This document shows positions 26,147 to 26,268 of a DNA stretch of 26,268 nt, in pieces. The notes under the pieces are model-generated. The model had not been told where the DNA came from. It searched no databases and was given only the letters and a program-made list of their open reading frames with translations. A program made the position numbers and the translations under genes. Where the stretch lies: NCBI GenBank assembly GCA_964428745.1, contig CAYRYZ010000022.1:1-26268 (forward strand). The letters run 5' to 3'. This DNA comes from GCA-002713455 sp964428745. GTDB lineage: Bacteria > Fidelibacterota > Marinisomatia > Marinisomatales > TCS55. Position 1 is the stretch's first letter. Each line of letters opens with the position of its first letter.

Positions 26147-26178
26147 ATAATTATTAAATGAATCACATTAAATTAATA

Positions 26179-26201
26179 CTCAATACTAATTAAGTATTGG
26201 G
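26179..26201 (+). other. Inverted repeat overlapping the 5' end of tRNA-Gln
   Basis: CAATACT (26181-26187), loop AATTA, AGTATTG (26193-26199) form a perfect 7-bp stem. It can be extended to 9 pairs (C26179-G26201, with a T-G wobble). The 3' arm includes the first bases of the tRNA. No T-tract follows, so it is not a typical terminator. It could matter for 5'-leader processing, or be chance. Confidence 0.35.
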
Positions 26202-26268
26202 GCGTCGTCTAATGGTAGGACACCGGGTTTTGGTCCCGGCAGTTGGGGTTCGAGTCCCTACGCCCCAG
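26198..26268 (+). tRNA. tRNA-Gln (anticodon TTG)
   Basis: A full cloverleaf can be drawn. The acceptor stem TGGGGCG (26198-26204) pairs with CGCCCCA (26261-26267), with discriminator G26268. There is a D-arm with GTC/GAC, an anticodon stem CCGGG/CCCGG around the loop TTTTGGT with anticodon TTG at 26230-26232, and a T-arm with TTCGAGT. The identity is glutamine. The gene reaches the last base of the window, so whether CCA is encoded cannot be seen. It follows ispE by 51 bases on the same strand. Confidence 0.97.

Overview
The window is a low-GC (roughly one-third G+C by eye), gene-dense bacterial chromosome segment with no gene-free stretch longer than about 150 bases. Secreted LVIVD and Ig-like proteins, a long FG-GAP/ASPIC-UnbV lipoprotein, many genes without a clear Shine-Dalgarno sequence and a few promoter-like sites of the Bacteroidota type point to an uncultured marine member of the FCB group. 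A Marinimicrobia (SAR406)-like lineage is my best guess. This is inference; no rRNA gene is present to settle it.

Region 1 (1-7974, + strand) is a tandem array of secreted beta-propeller proteins. It holds the tail of one LVIVD protein (A1), three complete paralogues (B1, A2, B2) and a YVTN-type propeller protein with a Met/His-rich insertion. The order is A1-B1-remnant-A2-B2-YVTN. The remnant (2588-2707) is a 39-codon ORF that still matches the YVTN protein's N-terminus. The array therefore looks like a duplicated three-gene cassette whose first YVTN copy has decayed. B2 is a mosaic, with B1-like ends and an A2-like middle.

Region 2 (7975-13836, - strand) reads fabA, ychF, a small four-helix membrane protein, then a 1217-residue FG-GAP lipoprotein with two ASPIC/UnbV modules. 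The lipoprotein's stop codon abuts the YVTN gene's stop codon with no base between them.

Region 3 (13837-16828) has a FabI/FabL-like enoyl-ACP reductase on the + strand, divergent from fabA and probably sharing a fatty-acid synthesis control region. Facing it on the - strand are yqgE (AlgH family), an EamA transporter and a small TPR lipoprotein.

Region 4 (16829-26268, + strand) is a housekeeping run: uvrA directly joined to a divergent transketolase-like gene, then a tight ruvB-queA-ispD-ispF-ispE cluster (DNA repair, queuosine synthesis and three consecutive MEP isoprenoid steps), ending in tRNA-Gln(TTG). ispD has no ATG, GTG or TTG that would preserve its nucleotide-binding N-terminus. 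The only well-placed start is an ATT seven bases after a GAGG.

The best candidates for something undescribed are the decaying, recombining LVIVD/YVTN cassette and the AUU start of ispD.
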